A stretch of 64,000 nt of DNA from Methylophaga sp. UBA3192. Lineage in GTDB: Bacteria; Pseudomonadota; Gammaproteobacteria; Nitrosococcales; Methylophagaceae. The notes under the pieces were generated by a model. That model did not search any database, had not been told where the DNA came from, and was given only the letters and a program-made list of their open reading frames with translations. Of this stretch, positions 63,915 through 64,000 are shown in pieces. The DNA lies in contig DEXE01000006.1 of the NCBI GenBank assembly GCA_002363955.1, positions 575,975 to 639,974 of the forward strand, read 5' to 3'. Positions within the stretch are counted from its first letter, which is position 1, and every line of letters starts with the position of its first letter. The position numbers and the translations under genes are program-made.

Positions 63915-64000
63915 ATGAAAAAAAACGGATTTGGCGAACGCCTGAAGGTGTTACTAAAGCAAAAGTCGTTAACTCAAGCTCAAGTTGCTAATGCGGTTGA
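63915..64000 (+). CDS. XRE-family regulator, N-terminus only
   Basis: The first 28 residues, MKKNGFGERLKVLLKQKSLT followed by QAQVANAV, match the start of an XRE/Cro-type helix-turn-helix (helix 1 and the beginning of helix 2). The rest lies right of the window, so any sensing domain is unseen. It diverges from the EutQ-like cupin operon over a region with paired palindromes. No clear ribosome site is seen before this ATG. Confidence 0.7.
   Translation, partial: MKKNGFGERLKVLLKQKSLTQAQVANAV

Noticed and set aside
1..64000. tRNA or rRNA genes, prophage, intact insertion sequence
   Set aside because: No sequence with those structures or their signature genes was seen in any intergenic space.

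Overview
The window looks like chromosomal DNA of a free-living, motile, aerobic gammaproteobacterium of moderate GC content. Gene content and protein character (gyrA-serC-pheA run, E. coli-type pyruvate dehydrogenase, MotY, ThiDE fusion, TorF porin, marine-type transporters) would fit a methylotroph such as Methylophaga or a relative in the Piscirickettsiaceae. That placement is an inference; no rRNA or other marker was available to confirm it.

Layout. 1-7.5 kb: end-truncated argG, a Dam-type methylase and the pyruvate dehydrogenase operon aceE-aceF-lpdA. 7.6-11.3 kb: an envelope stress locus, with an ECF sigma factor and zinc-finger anti-sigma factor facing a secreted Cys-rich EGKCG-repeat peptide, a DoxX protein and the methionine sulfoxide repair pair MsrP/MsrQ. 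11.3-20.7 kb: a seven-gene run gyrA-serC-pheA-ispH-ABC permease-fused ABC ATPase-DUF1244. 20.9-23 kb: an auxiliary lipoprotein, apt and motY. 23-28.6 kb: the thiamin operon thiC-thiO-thiS-thiG-thiDE behind a TPP riboswitch. 28.6-35.6 kb: a variable region of unrelated small cargo genes (Smr protein, AT-rich Mrr-like nuclease, N-formylglutamate deformylase, toxin-antitoxin pair, potassium channel, broken DUF4236 gene, methyltransferase) separated by copies of a REP-like repeat. 35.6-45.1 kb: two divergent L,D-transpeptidases, YegP, and two c-di-GMP signalling proteins around a small lipoprotein. 45.1-48.6 kb: PFL/DUF711 with an ACT protein, and small proteins. 48.5-53.7 kb: an ethanolamine locus (EutR-like regulator, eutB, eutC, an Amt transporter and a 54-residue membrane peptide). 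53.7-59.3 kb: AraC/cupin/AhpD-like cluster, then a symporter-DUF3311-lipase unit and DUF1097. 59.7-64 kb: a glutamine amidotransferase, then a secreted EutQ-like cupin, an unknown 514-residue secreted protein and a TorF porin, divergent from an XRE regulator over paired palindromes.

The two places most likely to hold something undescribed are the sigma/anti-sigma/Cys-rich peptide/DoxX/MsrPQ locus, which resembles the known hypochlorite-scavenging MrpX-YedYZ system but with a cysteine-rich instead of methionine-rich peptide, and the XRE-controlled secreted cupin/unknown/TorF module at the right end. No tRNA, rRNA, CRISPR array, prophage or intact insertion sequence was seen.
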